NCBI RefSeq assembly: GCF_042650565.1
Contig: NZ_JBHSBH010000012.1
Span: 1 to 64,000 of the forward strand
Length of the DNA stretch: 64,000 nucleotides
Direction of reading: 5' to 3'
Source of the DNA: Nocardiopsis_B sediminis
GTDB taxonomy: Bacteria; Actinomycetota; Actinomycetes; Streptosporangiales; Streptosporangiaceae
Every line of letters begins with the position of its first letter. The first letter of the stretch is position 1. This document shows, piece by piece, positions 34,301 to 43,721 of this stretch. The notes beneath the pieces are model-generated. The model was not told where the DNA came from. It made no database searches and saw only the letters and a list, made by a program, of their open reading frames with translations. A program made the position numbers and the translations under genes.

Positions 34301-36904
34301 TCACTCCCGGGCGTCCTCGGTGTCGCCCGGACCTGCCACGGTGGCGCCGGTGACCGCTTCGCCGGCGGTCGTGCCGGCCTCGGCGGTGTCGTCCGCTTCG
34401 TCGACGGCCTCCTCGGCCGCGGCCTCGGCGTTGCGGGCGATGGCGACGACGTGGTTGTTCTTGCCGAGGTTCATGAGCCGGACGCCCATGGTGGCGCGGC
34501 CCGACTGCTTGATCTCGGAGCTGCGGGTGCGGATGACCCCGCCGACGGAGGTGATCGCGAAGACCTCGTCCTCCTCCGGCGACACCATCAGCGCACCGAC
34601 GAGCTTCCCGCGCGCCTCGACCACCTTCGCGGTCAGCACGCCCTTGCCGCCCCGGTTCTGCACCGGGTACTGGTCGGACGGGGTGCGCTTGGCGTAGCCG
34701 CCCTCCGTTGCCACCAGGACGTCGGCGGGGCCGTCGGTCTCGCGGATGACGTCCATGCTCAGCAGGTAGTCGCCTTCGAGGAACCGCATGCCGATGACCC
34801 CGCTGGTGGCGCGCCCCATGGGGCGCAGCGACTCGTCGGAGGCCGTGAACCGGATCGCCTGGGCGTCGCTGCTGATGAGCAGCAGGTCGTCGGTGGGGAA
34901 CACCAGCCGGGCGGCGATCAGCTCGTCGTTCTCGCGCAGGTTGATGGCGATGATGCCGGCCGACCGGGAGGAGTCGAAGTCCTCCAGCCGCGACTTCTTC
35001 ACCAGGCCCTCGCGGGTGGCGAGCACCAGGTACGGCGCGTCGTCGTAGTCGCGCAACGCCATGACCTGGGCGATCTCTTCGTCCGGCTGGAACTCCAGCA
35101 GGTTGGCGACGTGCTGCCCGCGGGCATCGCGCGCGGCCTCGGGCAGCTCGTAGGCCTTCGTGCGGTACACCCGGCCCTTGTTGGTGAAGAACAGGATCCA
35201 GTTGTGGGTGGTGGTCACGAAGAAGTGCTGGACGATGTCGTCCTGCTTGAGCTGGGCGCCGCGCACCCCCTTGCCGCCGCGCTTCTGGGCGCGGTAGTTG
35301 TCGAGGCGTGTGCGCTTGGCGTAGCCACCACGGGAGATCGTCACGACGACGTCCTCCTCGGCGATGAAGTCCTCCATGCGCATGTCGCCCTCGAAGGGGA
35401 TGATGTGGGTGCGGCGCTCGTCGCCGTACTTCTCGACGATCTCGGTGAGCTCGTCGCGGACGATGGTGCGCTGCCGCTCGGGCGAGCCGAGGATGTCGTT
35501 GTAGTCCTCGATCTGCGACATCAGCTCGTCGTACTCGTCGGTGAGCTGCTGGCGCTCCAGGGCGGCGAGCTTGCGGAGCTGCATGTCGAGGATCGCGCGG
35601 GCCTGGATGTCGTCGATCTCCAGGAGGCCCATGAGCCCGATCTTGGCGTCGTCGGCGGAGGCGCTGCCGCGGATGAGCGCGATGACCTCGTCGATCCGGT
35701 CGATCGCCTTGATCAGCGCCCGCAGGATGTGCGCGCGCTCCTCGGCCTTGCGCAGCAGGTAGCGGGTGCGCCGGACGATGACCTCGATCTGGTGGGCGAC
35801 CCAGTACCGGATCAGCTGGTCGAGGCGGAGCGTGCGGGGCACGCCGTCGACCAGGGCGAGCATGTTGGCGCCGAACGTGTCCTGGAGCTGCGTGTGCTTG
35901 TACAGGTTGTTCAGAACGACCTTGGCGACGGCATCGCGCTTGAGGACGATGATCAGGCGCTGGCCGGTGCGGCCGCTGGTCTCGTCCTTGACGTCGGCGA
36001 TCCCGGTGACCTTGCCGTCCTTGACGAGCTCGGCGATCTTCTGCGCGAGGTTGTCCGGGTTGACCTGGTAGGGCAGCTCGGTGACGACGAGCGACTGGCG
36101 GCCGCGGGCGTCCTCCTCGACCTCGACGACCGCGCGCATGGTGATGGAGCCGCGCCCGGTGCGGTAGGCGTCCTCGATGCCGCGGCGGCCCACGATCAGC
36201 CCGTTGGTGGGGAAGTCGGGGCCCTTGATCCGCTCGATCAGCGCGTCGAGCAGCTCTTCGTCGGAGGCCTCGGGGTTGGCGAGGAACCAGTTGACGCCGG
36301 CGGCGACCTCGCGCAGGTTGTGCGGCGGGACGTTGGTGGCCATGCCGACCGCGATGCCCGCCGACCCGTTGACCAGCAGGTTGGGGAACCGGGCCGGGAG
36401 GACGACGGGCTCCTGGGAGCGGCCGTCGTAGTTGGGCCGGAAGTCGACGGTGTCCTTGTCGATGTCGCGGAGCATCTCCATGGCCAGCGGCGCGAGCTTG
36501 CACTCGGTGTACCGCATGGCCGCGGCGGGGTCGTTGCCCGGCGAGCCGAAGTTGCCGTTGCCGTCGACGAGCGGCATGCGCATCGACCACCCCTGGGCGA
36601 GGCGCACGAGGGTGTCGTAGATCGGGCTGTCGCCGTGGGGGTGGTAGTTACCCATGACGTCGCCGACGACGCGGGCGCACTTGAAGTAGCCGCGGTCGGG
36701 GCGGTACCCGCCGTCGTACATCGCGTACATCACGCGCTGGTGCACGGGTTTGAGACCGTCGCGGACGTCGGGCAGGGCCCGGCCGACGATGACCGACATC
36801 GCGTAGTCGAGATAGCTGCGCTGCATCTCGACCTGGATGTCGACGGGTTCGACGCGGTTGCCGCCGGTGTCCTCTGGGGCTTCCGGAGTGTTCGCATCCG
36901 TCAC
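34301..36904 (-). CDS. gyrA: DNA gyrase subunit A
   Basis: GTG 36904 gives 867 residues. It opens DIQVEMQRSYLDYAMSVIVGRALPDVRDGLKPVHQRV; the catalytic Tyr is Y132 in AAAMRYTECKLAP and the C-terminal beta-pinwheel ends with an acidic Ala/Glu tail. GyrA cuts and religates DNA as the A2B2 gyrase to introduce negative supercoils. The quinolone region reads HPHGDSPIYD: S93 and D97 are present but P94 stands where many bacteria have Ala or Ser. No intein. It starts 55 bp after gyrB and is co-transcribed. Confidence 0.98.
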   Translation of the reverse strand: MTDANTPEAPEDTGGNRVEPVDIQVEMQRSYLDYAMSVIVGRALPDVRDGLKPVHQRVMYAMYDGGYRPDRGYFKCARVVGDVMGNYHPHGDSPIYDTLVRLAQGWSMRMPLVDGNGNFGSPGNDPAAAMRYTECKLAPLAMEMLRDIDKDTVDFRPNYDGRSQEPVVLPARFPNLLVNGSAGIAVGMATNVPPHNLREVAAGVNWFLANPEASDEELLDALIERIKGPDFPTNGLIVGRRGIEDAYRTGRGSITMRAVVEVEEDARGRQSLVVTELPYQVNPDNLAQKIAELVKDGKVTGIADVKDETSGRTGQRLIIVLKRDAVAKVVLNNLYKHTQLQDTFGANMLALVDGVPRTLRLDQLIRYWVAHQIEVIVRRTRYLLRKAEERAHILRALIKAIDRIDEVIALIRGSASADDAKIGLMGLLEIDDIQARAILDMQLRKLAALERQQLTDEYDELMSQIEDYNDILGSPERQRTIVRDELTEIVEKYGDERRTHIIPFEGDMRMEDFIAEEDVVVTISRGGYAKRTRLDNYRAQKRGGKGVRGAQLKQDDIVQHFFVTTTHNWILFFTNKGRVYRTKAYELPEAARDARGQHVANLLEFQPDEEIAQVMALRDYDDAPYLVLATREGLVKKSRLEDFDSSRSAGIIAINLRENDELIAARLVFPTDDLLLISSDAQAIRFTASDESLRPMGRATSGVIGMRFLEGDYLLSMDVIRETDGPADVLVATEGGYAKRTPSDQYPVQNRGGKGVLTAKVVEARGKLVGALMVSPEEDEVFAITSVGGVIRTRSSEIKQSGRATMGVRLMNLGKNNHVVAIARNAEAAAEEAVDEADDTAEAGTTAGEAVTGATVAGPGDTEDARE

Positions 36905-36959
36905 TGGATGTCGATCCTTTTCGCTTGAGTCGTTGGCTGGCCTCGGAACGTGCGGGCGG

Positions 36960-38897
36960 TCAGATGTCCAGGAAGCGGACATCCCGCGCGTTGCGCTGGA
37001 TGAAGGAGCGCCGGGATTCGACGTCCTCGCCCATGAGCACGCTGAACATCTCGTCGGCCTGCGCCGCGTCGTCGAGTGTCACCTGGAGCAGCACCCGCCG
37101 CGCCGGGTCCATGGTGGTGTCCCACAGCTCTCCGGCGTTCATCTCGCCCAGGCCCTTGAAGCGCTGGACGAGGTCGCGCGGCCGGGGGTCGCGCTTGCCC
37201 CCCGCGATGCCGGCGGCGATGACCTGGTCGCGCTCGCGGTCGGAGTAGGCGTAGTCGGCGTCGCTGCCGCGCTGGTCCCACTTGATCTTGTAGAGGGGCG
37301 GCTGGGCGAGGTAGACGTGGCCGGCCTCGATCAGCGGCTTCATGAAGCGGAACAGCAGGGTGAGCAGCAGCGTGCGGATGTGCTGGCCGTCGACATCGGC
37401 GTCGGCCATCAGGATGATCTTGTGGTACCGCAGCTTGGCCAGGTCGAAGTCGTCGTGGATCCCGGTGCCCAGGGCGGTGATGATCGCCTGGACCTCGTTG
37501 TTGCGCAGGATCCGGTCGATGCGCGACTTCTCGACGTTGAGGATCTTGCCGCGGATGGGCAGGATCGCCTGGTAGTGCGGGTCGCGGCCGCCCTTGGCGG
37601 AGCCGCCGGCGGAGTCGCCCTCGACGATGTAGACCTCGCACCGCTCGGGCTCGGTGGACTGGCAGTCCGACAGCTTGCCCGGCAGGGAGGTGGACTCCAG
37701 GAGGGTCTTGCGCCGGGTGAGGTCGCGCGCCTGGCGGGCGGCGATCCGGGCGCGCGCCGCCGAGCTGGCCTTGGTGACGATGTCCTTGGCCTCGCCGGGG
37801 TTGCGCTCGAACCAGTCGCGCAGGTGCTCGTTGGTCACCCGCTGCACGAACGACTTCGCCTCGGTGTTGCCGAGCTTGGTCTTGGTCTGCCCCTCGAACT
37901 GGGGGTCGGCCAGCTTGGCGGAGATGATCGCGGTGAGGCCCTCGCGGATGTCGTCGCCGGTGAGGTTCTCCTCTTTCTCCCGCAGCAGCTTCTGCTCGCG
38001 CGCGTAGCGGTTCACGATCGACGTGAGCGCCGCGCGGAAGCCCTCTTCGTGGGTGCCGCCGTCGGTGGTGTTGATCGTGTTGGCGAAGGTGTGCACCGAG
38101 GAGGTGTAGGACTGGTTCCACTGGAGGGCGATCTCGGCCGAGATACCGTCGCCGTCCTCCTCGAAGGCGATGATCGACGCGTGCGCCGGCTCCTTCGACT
38201 TGTTGATGTGGCGGACGAAGTCCGCCAGCCCCTCTTCGTAGTGGTACGTGTGCACCACGGGGGAGTCGCCGATGAACTCCGGGCGCTCGTCGCGGATGGT
38301 GATGGACAGCCCCTTGTTCAGGAACGCCATCTCCTGCATCCGCCGCGCGAGGGTCTCGAAGCTGTAGGTGGTGGTCTCGAAGATCGACGGGTCGGCCCAG
38401 AAGGTGGTCATGGTGCCGGTGTCGGCGGTCTCTTCGCCCTTGTCGAGGTCGGCGACCGGCCGGGTCATCTCATAGCGCTGGCGCCAGACGTGGCCGTCGC
38501 GGCGGATCTCGACCTCGAGCGCGGTGGACAGCGCGTTGACGACGGAGACGCCGACACCGTGCAGGCCGCCGGAGACCGCGTAGGACTTGGAGTCGAACTT
38601 GCCGCCCGCATGCAGGGTGGTGAGCACCAGCTCGACCCCCGGACGCTTCTCGACCGGGTGGAGGTCGACCGGGATGCCGCGGCCGTTGTCGGCGACGCGG
38701 ACGCCGCCGTCGGCCATGAGGGTGACCTCGATGGCGTCGGCGTGGCCGGCGAGGGCTTCGTCGACGGAGTTGTCGACGACCTCGGACACCAGATGGTGCA
38801 GGCCCCGCTCGCCGGTGGAGCCGATGTACATGCCCGGGCGTTTGCGTACCGCTTCGAGCCCTTCGAGGACTGTGATGGATCGAGCATCGTAGGCCAA
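36960..38897 (-). CDS. gyrB: DNA gyrase subunit B
   Basis: 645 residues from TTG 38897 (LAYDARSITVLEGLEAVRKRPGMYIGST), the only in-frame start near the GGAGG ten bases upstream and the usual family N-terminus. GHKL ATPase motifs (EVVDNSVDEALAGHAD; DNGRGIP), transducer and TOPRIM (EGDSAGGSAKGGRD; DADVDGQHIRTLL) are intact, and it ends NARDVRFLDI. It supplies ATP hydrolysis for gyrase. The ORF to 39200 is an upstream extension without an SD. Confidence 0.97.
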   Translation of the reverse strand: MAYDARSITVLEGLEAVRKRPGMYIGSTGERGLHHLVSEVVDNSVDEALAGHADAIEVTLMADGGVRVADNGRGIPVDLHPVEKRPGVELVLTTLHAGGKFDSKSYAVSGGLHGVGVSVVNALSTALEVEIRRDGHVWRQRYEMTRPVADLDKGEETADTGTMTTFWADPSIFETTTYSFETLARRMQEMAFLNKGLSITIRDERPEFIGDSPVVHTYHYEEGLADFVRHINKSKEPAHASIIAFEEDGDGISAEIALQWNQSYTSSVHTFANTINTTDGGTHEEGFRAALTSIVNRYAREQKLLREKEENLTGDDIREGLTAIISAKLADPQFEGQTKTKLGNTEAKSFVQRVTNEHLRDWFERNPGEAKDIVTKASSAARARIAARQARDLTRRKTLLESTSLPGKLSDCQSTEPERCEVYIVEGDSAGGSAKGGRDPHYQAILPIRGKILNVEKSRIDRILRNNEVQAIITALGTGIHDDFDLAKLRYHKIILMADADVDGQHIRTLLLTLLFRFMKPLIEAGHVYLAQPPLYKIKWDQRGSDADYAYSDRERDQVIAAGIAGGKRDPRPRDLVQRFKGLGEMNAGELWDTTMDPARRVLLQVTLDDAAQADEMFSVLMGEDVESRRSFIQRNARDVRFLDI

Positions 38898-39284
38898 GTG
38901 GAAACACCCTCCTGCTGGGGAACGCCTGCCAGACGGGCCCCCGACTGGGGAGGGGAACCGGCGCCGTGCCGCGGTGGCAGGGGTGATGTGGCCGAAGGCG
39001 CGCACCGCCCGGACACCGCTCACGGCTCCGAATCCCGCCGCCCACTCTTGGGGCGGGCTATACCGGCGGAAGCGTCCGAAGAACCGTCTCCATGATACCG
39101 CGCGCGTAGCCGGAAAGTGGCATTCGCGGCGCTGTGCCGCCCGAGAACGCGTGAATGGGCGGGGAGATGACTCCCCACACACGACCACCCCCGCGAGCAA
39201 TTCCCCGCGCCGTTCAGCGCCGCTGAGGCGGTCCGGTCGGTGATGCGGACGACAGCCGGAGGTAACGCGCGGTTCTCCGGCCGG
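38898..39284 (-). promoter_or_regulatory. gyrB leader and promoter region
   Basis: 387 bp between dciA and gyrB, no gene. A TATAGC-like -10 on the minus strand (39057-39062) is the best promoter candidate and would give a leader of about 150 nt, room for supercoiling-sensitive control. The AT-richest part is 39085-39135. Confidence 0.35.
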
Positions 39285-39782
39285 TCAACCCGCCCTGCGC
39301 GGTCCGGAGCCCCGCCCGCGGCCGGGCCCCTGCACCTTGATCCGCTGCACGGTGCCGTGCCCCAGCTCCTCGTTGAGCCGGCGCAGGAGGTCGCGGGTCA
39401 TGGCGCGGGCGTGGGCCGCCATGGTCGCGGAATCGGCGGCGATGACCAGCTCGCCGGAGTCGTAGGTGACGGGCCGCAGGTGCTGGGCGTTGAACTCGCC
39501 CACGATGTCGGCCCAGCGGCCGAAGACGCCGCCGATCGCCACCTGCTCCTGCCAGCCGTGGTCGATCAGCCAGGCCCGCGCCGCCTCGCCGAAGAGCTGG
39601 GGTTCGTTGCGGCCCCGGAGGGGGCCGCGGCGGACCCGCCGGGGCCGGGAGTCGGGGGCGGCGCCGCGCTCGCGTGCGGCGGCCCGGGCCTGGGCGAGGG
39701 CCTGGCGGGCGAGGTCGGCCCCGGTGGGGCCGGCGGCGGCCGGGGGGTCGCCCGCGGGGCGGGGGTCGCGCGGGTCACTCAC
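39285..39782 (-). CDS. dciA: DUF721/DciA family protein
   Basis: 165 residues. The DciA domain lies at about 60-150 (QLFGEAARAWLIDHGWQEQVAIGGVFGRWADIVGEFNAQHLRPVTYDSGELVIAADSATMAAHARAMTRDLLRRLNEELG), with basic, disordered ends (RPRRVRRGPLRGR; GRGRGSGPRRAG). DciA-type proteins help load the replicative helicase in bacteria lacking DnaC; the actinobacterial form is usually annotated DUF721. It overlaps recF by 8 bp (ATGAGTGA). Confidence 0.88.
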   Translation of the reverse strand: MSDPRDPRPAGDPPAAAGPTGADLARQALAQARAAARERGAAPDSRPRRVRRGPLRGRNEPQLFGEAARAWLIDHGWQEQVAIGGVFGRWADIVGEFNAQHLRPVTYDSGELVIAADSATMAAHARAMTRDLLRRLNEELGHGTVQRIKVQGPGRGRGSGPRRAG

Positions 39783-40917
39783 GGGTGACCGCCCCCTCCG
39801 ACACCCGGAAGCGGGTCCCCTGGAGCTCGGCGGGGATGTCGTCGGGGACCGCGGCGCTGACGAGGACCTGCTCGGCGTGGCGCACGTGCTCGGCGAGCCG
39901 GCGGCGCCGCTCGGAGTCGAGCTCGGCGAAGACGTCGTCGAGGATCAGCACGGGGTCGTCGCCGTCGGCCCGCAGCAGCTCGAACCCGGCCAGCCGGAGC
40001 GCCAGCGCGTACGACCATGACTCGCCCTGGCTGGCGTAGCCCTTGGCGGGCAGATCGTCCAGGCTGAGCTGGAGGTCGTCGCGGTGCGGGCCGACCAGGC
40101 TCACGCCGCGCCGCAGCTCTTGGGGGCGGGCCTCGGCCATGGCGGCGCGCATGAGGTCGGCGATCGCGCCGCGGTCGGCGGGCATGGCCAAGGCGCCGTC
40201 GGCCTCGGCGGGCGCGGCCGAGCACCGGTAGCCGAGCACCGGAGGGCCGCCGGCCGTGGTGAGCTCGCCGTACGCCTTGGCGACCAGCGGCTGGAGCTCG
40301 GCGACCAGGGCCAGCCGGGCGGCGAGCAGCTCCGCGCCCGCGGTGGCCAGGTGGTCGTCCCAGACGTCCAGGGTGGCGAGGTCGGGCTCGCGGCGCTTGA
40401 ACAGCTGGACCGACGCCGACTTCAGCAGGGCGTTGCGCTGTTTGAGGACGCGGTCGTAGTCGGACCGGACCCCGGCGTAGCGCGGGGTCCGGGCGACCAG
40501 CAGCTCGTCGAGGAAGCGGCGGCGCTCGCCGGGGTCGCCCTTGACGAGGGCGAGGTCCTCCGGGGCGAAGAGCACCGTACGCAGGATGCCGAGGATCTCC
40601 CGGGGACGGGTGGCGGGTGCCCGGTTGAGCCGCGCACGGTTGGCCCGGCCCGGGTTGATCTCCAGGTCGATGACGGCCCGGCGGTCGTCCTTGACGATCG
40701 CTGCGCGCACGATGGCGCGCTCGGCGCCCTTGCGGACCAGGGGTGCGTCGTTGGCGACCCGGTGGCTGCCGAGTGTCGCGACGTAGCCGATGGCTTCGAC
40801 GAGATTGGTCTTGCCTTGGCCGTTGGGGCCGACGAACGTGCTGATGCCGGGCTCCAGCGCGAGGTCGGCGGACTTATAGGAGCGGTAGTCGGCCAGTTGC
40901 AGGTGGGAAACGTACAT
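39775..40917 (-). CDS. recF: DNA replication and repair protein RecF
   Basis: 380 residues, SMC-like ABC ATPase: MYVSHLQLADYRSY start, Walker A GPNGQGKT (30-37), FAPEDLALVKGDPGERRRFLDELL, the signature/Walker B end with ASQGESWSYALALRLA and PVLILDDVFAELD. RecF helps load RecA at gapped DNA and stalled forks. It lies in the conserved dnaN-gnd-recF-dciA run. Confidence 0.97.
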   Translation of the reverse strand: MYVSHLQLADYRSYKSADLALEPGISTFVGPNGQGKTNLVEAIGYVATLGSHRVANDAPLVRKGAERAIVRAAIVKDDRRAVIDLEINPGRANRARLNRAPATRPREILGILRTVLFAPEDLALVKGDPGERRRFLDELLVARTPRYAGVRSDYDRVLKQRNALLKSASVQLFKRREPDLATLDVWDDHLATAGAELLAARLALVAELQPLVAKAYGELTTAGGPPVLGYRCSAAPAEADGALAMPADRGAIADLMRAAMAEARPQELRRGVSLVGPHRDDLQLSLDDLPAKGYASQGESWSYALALRLAGFELLRADGDDPVLILDDVFAELDSERRRRLAEHVRHAEQVLVSAAVPDDIPAELQGTRFRVSEGAVTRE

Positions 40918-40996
40918 CCGGCCTCTCCTGTCCTACGGATCTGCCCGGGGTGCGGGGTACCGGCACGACCGGTCCCGCCGCACGCCGACGGGGATC

Positions 40997-41012
40997 GGTT
41001 TCACGTGAAACG
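40997..41012. promoter_or_regulatory. parS: parS site 1
   Basis: GGTTTCACGTGAAACG, 14 of 16 bases of the consensus with the perfect GTTTCACGTGAAAC core. It lies between recF and gnd, about 2.4 kb left of oriC. Confidence 0.9.
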
Positions 41013-41030
41013 CGGACCGGTCGGGGGTGG

Positions 41031-41930
41031 TCAGCTGCGGTGCGCCGGCTCGTCGGTGCTCTTGCTGACGGCGTGCCCGCCGAACTGGTTGCGCAGCGCG
41101 GCGATGACCTTCATCGCGGGGCTGTCGTCCTGGCGCGAGGCGAACCGGGCGAACAGCGCGGCGGTGATGACCGGGGCCGGGACGGCGTGGTCGACGGCGG
41201 CCTTGACGGTCCAGCGGCCCTCGCCGGAGTCCTGGGCGTAGCCGCGGATGGCGTCGAGCTCGGGGTCGTCCTCCAGGGCGCGCACGAGCAGGTCCAGCAG
41301 CCAGGAGCGCACGACCGTGCCCTCGCGCCAGCTGTCGAAGGTGCCGGGCACGTCGTCGACGATGTCGGAGGCGGCCATGAGCTCGTAGCCCTCGGCGAAC
41401 GCCTGCATCATGCCGTACTCGATGCCGTTGTGGACCATCTTGACGAAGTGGCCCGCGCCGACACCGCCGGCGTGGACGTAGCCGCCTCCGGCGTCGGGGG
41501 TCAGGGAGTCGAGCACGGGCTTGACGCGGGCGATGTCCTCGGCGGTGCCGCCGACCATGATCCCGTAGCCGTTCTGCCGGCCCCAGACGCCGCCGCTGAC
41601 ACCGGCGTCGACATAGCCGATGCCGCGCGCCTTGAGGTCGTCGGCCCGGCGGCGGTCGTCGACGTAGTGGGAGTTGCCGCCCTCGACGATCAGGTCACCT
41701 GTGGACAGCAGCCCCGCCAGCGACGTGATGGTGGCGGCGGTGGGGTCGCCGGCCGGGACCATCAGCCACACCACGCGCGGCGCTTCGAGGCGGTCGACGA
41801 GTTCGGCCAGGGACTCGACGTCGCGGCCGTCGGCATTGAAGTCGAACCCCACGACCTCGTGGCCCTTGTCGCGCAGGCGCTGGGCCATGTTGCCGCCCAT
41901 TCTGCCCAGGCCGACCATCCCTAGTTGCAT
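41031..41930 (-). CDS. gnd: 6-phosphogluconate dehydrogenase, decarboxylating (short YqeC/GndA type)
   Basis: ATG 41930 (GGGGGA upstream) gives 299 residues. It starts MQLGMVGLGRMGGNMAQRLRDKGHEVVGFD, then IVEGGNSHYVDDRRRADDLKARGIGYVDAGVSGGVWG and the catalytic HFVKMVHNGIEYGMMQAFAEG. This is the short, usually NAD-preferring form found in the actinobacterial dnaN-recF interval. It makes ribulose 5-phosphate, CO2 and reduced cofactor in the pentose phosphate pathway. Confidence 0.93.
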   Translation of the reverse strand: MQLGMVGLGRMGGNMAQRLRDKGHEVVGFDFNADGRDVESLAELVDRLEAPRVVWLMVPAGDPTAATITSLAGLLSTGDLIVEGGNSHYVDDRRRADDLKARGIGYVDAGVSGGVWGRQNGYGIMVGGTAEDIARVKPVLDSLTPDAGGGYVHAGGVGAGHFVKMVHNGIEYGMMQAFAEGYELMAASDIVDDVPGTFDSWREGTVVRSWLLDLLVRALEDDPELDAIRGYAQDSGEGRWTVKAAVDHAVPAPVITAALFARFASRQDDSPAMKVIAALRNQFGGHAVSKSTDEPAHRS

Positions 41931-41991
41931 GTGCTGATCCCCCAATTACCAAATCGACCTGTGGATAAATCTCGATGGCGCGGCACGGTCG

Positions 41992-43131
41992 TCAGCTCGA
42001 AAGCCGCACCGGCATGATCAGGTACCGGTAGTCGGAGGTCGCGTCGTCGTCGGCGGGCTTGCCGGTGATGATGGCCGGTTTGGTCGACGTCGTGAACTGG
42101 AGCCGGGCGATGTCGGAGCCGATGGCGTTGAGGCCGTCGAGCAGGAAGGCGGAGTTGAAGGCGATCTGGATGTCGTCGCCGTCGAGCGAGGCGTCGAGGA
42201 CCTCGACCGCCTGGGCTTCGTCGCCGGTCCCGGCCTCGAGGACCAGCTGGCCGGAGCCGAACGCCAGCCGCAGCGGGGTGTTGCGCTCGGCGACCAGTGA
42301 GACGCGCTTGACGGCCTCGATGAACTCCGACTTCTGCACCTCGGCCACGGAGTTGAACGAGTCGGGCAGCAGCGCGCGGTACTTCGGGAACTCGCCGTCG
42401 AGGAGGCGGGTGGTGGTGCGGCGGCCGCCGCCCTCGAAGCCGATCATGCCCTCGCCGCTTTCGGCGCCGGAGAGCGCGATGGAGACCTCGGCGCCGCTGG
42501 TGAGCGACTTGGCGGTGTCGGCGAGGGTCTTGGCGGGCACCAGGGCGACCGCGGAGAGGTCGGGGTTCTCGGGCTTCCAGGCGAGCTCGCGGACCGCGAG
42601 GCGGTACCGGTCGGTGGAGGCCAGGGTGACGGTCTCGCCCTCGATCTCGATGCGCACGCCGGTGAGCATCGGCAAGGTGTCGTCGCGCCCGGCGGCGACG
42701 GCCACCTGGCTCACGGCGGCGGCGAAGGCGTCGCTGCCGACCGACCCGGTCAGCCGGGGCATCTCGGGGAGCGTGGGGTAGTCCTCGACCGGCAGGGTCA
42801 GGAGGGTGAACTTGGCGCTGCCGCAGGAGACGACGACCTTGGCGCCATCGGTGGCGATCTCCACAGTCTGTGGAGGAAGGTTGCGGGTGATCTCGGCGAG
42901 CAGCCGCCCCGAGACCAGGGTGGTGCCCGGCTCCTCGATATCGATGTCGACCGCGACCTGCGCGGAGACCTCGTAGTCGAAGCTGGAGAGCTTCAGCCTC
43001 TGCCGTCCGTCGCCCTCGCCGGCGTCGAGCAGCATCCCCGCCAGTACGGGGACCGACGGCCGCGCCGGAAGACTGCGGGCGGTCCAGGCCACGGCGTCGG
43101 CCAGTACGTCGCGTTCGACCCGGAACTTCAC
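41992..43131 (-). CDS. dnaN: DNA polymerase III sliding clamp (beta)
   Basis: GTG 43131 gives 379 residues beginning MKFRVERDVLADAVAWTARSLPARPSVPVLAG, the typical actinobacterial start; GTG 43143 is an alternative. Three clamp domains, ending SDYRYLIMPVRLSS. It tethers the replicase and many repair enzymes to DNA. The gene follows oriC on the minus strand. Confidence 0.97.
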   Translation of the reverse strand: MKFRVERDVLADAVAWTARSLPARPSVPVLAGMLLDAGEGDGRQRLKLSSFDYEVSAQVAVDIDIEEPGTTLVSGRLLAEITRNLPPQTVEIATDGAKVVVSCGSAKFTLLTLPVEDYPTLPEMPRLTGSVGSDAFAAAVSQVAVAAGRDDTLPMLTGVRIEIEGETVTLASTDRYRLAVRELAWKPENPDLSAVALVPAKTLADTAKSLTSGAEVSIALSGAESGEGMIGFEGGGRRTTTRLLDGEFPKYRALLPDSFNSVAEVQKSEFIEAVKRVSLVAERNTPLRLAFGSGQLVLEAGTGDEAQAVEVLDASLDGDDIQIAFNSAFLLDGLNAIGSDIARLQFTTSTKPAIITGKPADDDATSDYRYLIMPVRLSS

Positions 43132-43721
43132 AATCCGACTCACTTTCCTCGGAACCTGGGAGCCCTCACTGCGGCGGGGCGGCGGCACGGGGGTCGCCGG
43201 GCGCGTCAAGGGGGCGGGTTCACACGGTACCCGGATTCCACTCCCGGCGCTGCCCACCACACACGTTCGCCGCCGGCCGGCCCGCCCCGGACCGGCCGGA
43301 GCCCGGTCGTCCACAGATTGGGGGCCCAGCCGATTTTTCACGCCACATGCTCTTCTAAAGAGGCGCAGTAGTAGTAGGGGCTGTGGATAGTGTGGATAAC
43401 CATTGTTTTCGCAGGTCGTCCCGGGAATTTTTATCCACCGGGCCTGTGGGTGGGGCTGGGGAGAAGTGGCGCGTGCTGTGGACGCCGGATCTGCATCCAC
43501 AGCCCGTCCACGGGTTATCCACCGCTCATCCACCGGTTATCCACGGTTCGCCCACAGGCGCCGGGGACGCGACGCGGACCGGCCGGGTCCCCCGCCCACA
43601 GGCCACCCACAGGTTGTCCACCGTTTCGGGGCGGTTATCCGCAGGGTTATCCACGGGTTGTCCACAGAAAAACGGCCCGGCCTGGGGATAACTCCGCCGG
43701 GCCGGGCCGAAAAAAAGGTCC
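43132..43721. other. oriC: chromosomal replication origin oriC (dnaN-dnaA gap)
   Basis: 590 bp packed with DnaA boxes between 43382 and 43666. A perfect actinobacterial box TTGTCCACA lies at 43658-43666. Close variants include TTATCCAC(C/G/A) at 43391 (reverse), 43431, 43515, 43537 and 43647, TTGTCCACC at 43614 and TTATCCGCA at 43635, with weaker ones at 43382, 43477, 43493 and 43526. The AT-richer stretch 43330-43420 is the likely unwinding region. The first 200 bases (43132-43330) are the dnaN leader. Confidence 0.95.
43673..43709 (-). terminator. dnaA terminator inside oriC
   Basis: The 10-bp stem CGGCCCGGCC / GGCCGGGCCG is followed on the minus strand by T5; A7 flanks the other side, so it can work both ways. 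The loop contains GGGGATAA, a DnaA-box-like sequence. Confidence 0.7.

Noticed and set aside
33623..36928. 1101-codon open frame on the plus strand opposite gyrA
   Set aside because: Antisense shadow of gyrA; Val/Asp/Gly-rich low-complexity translation without any domain.
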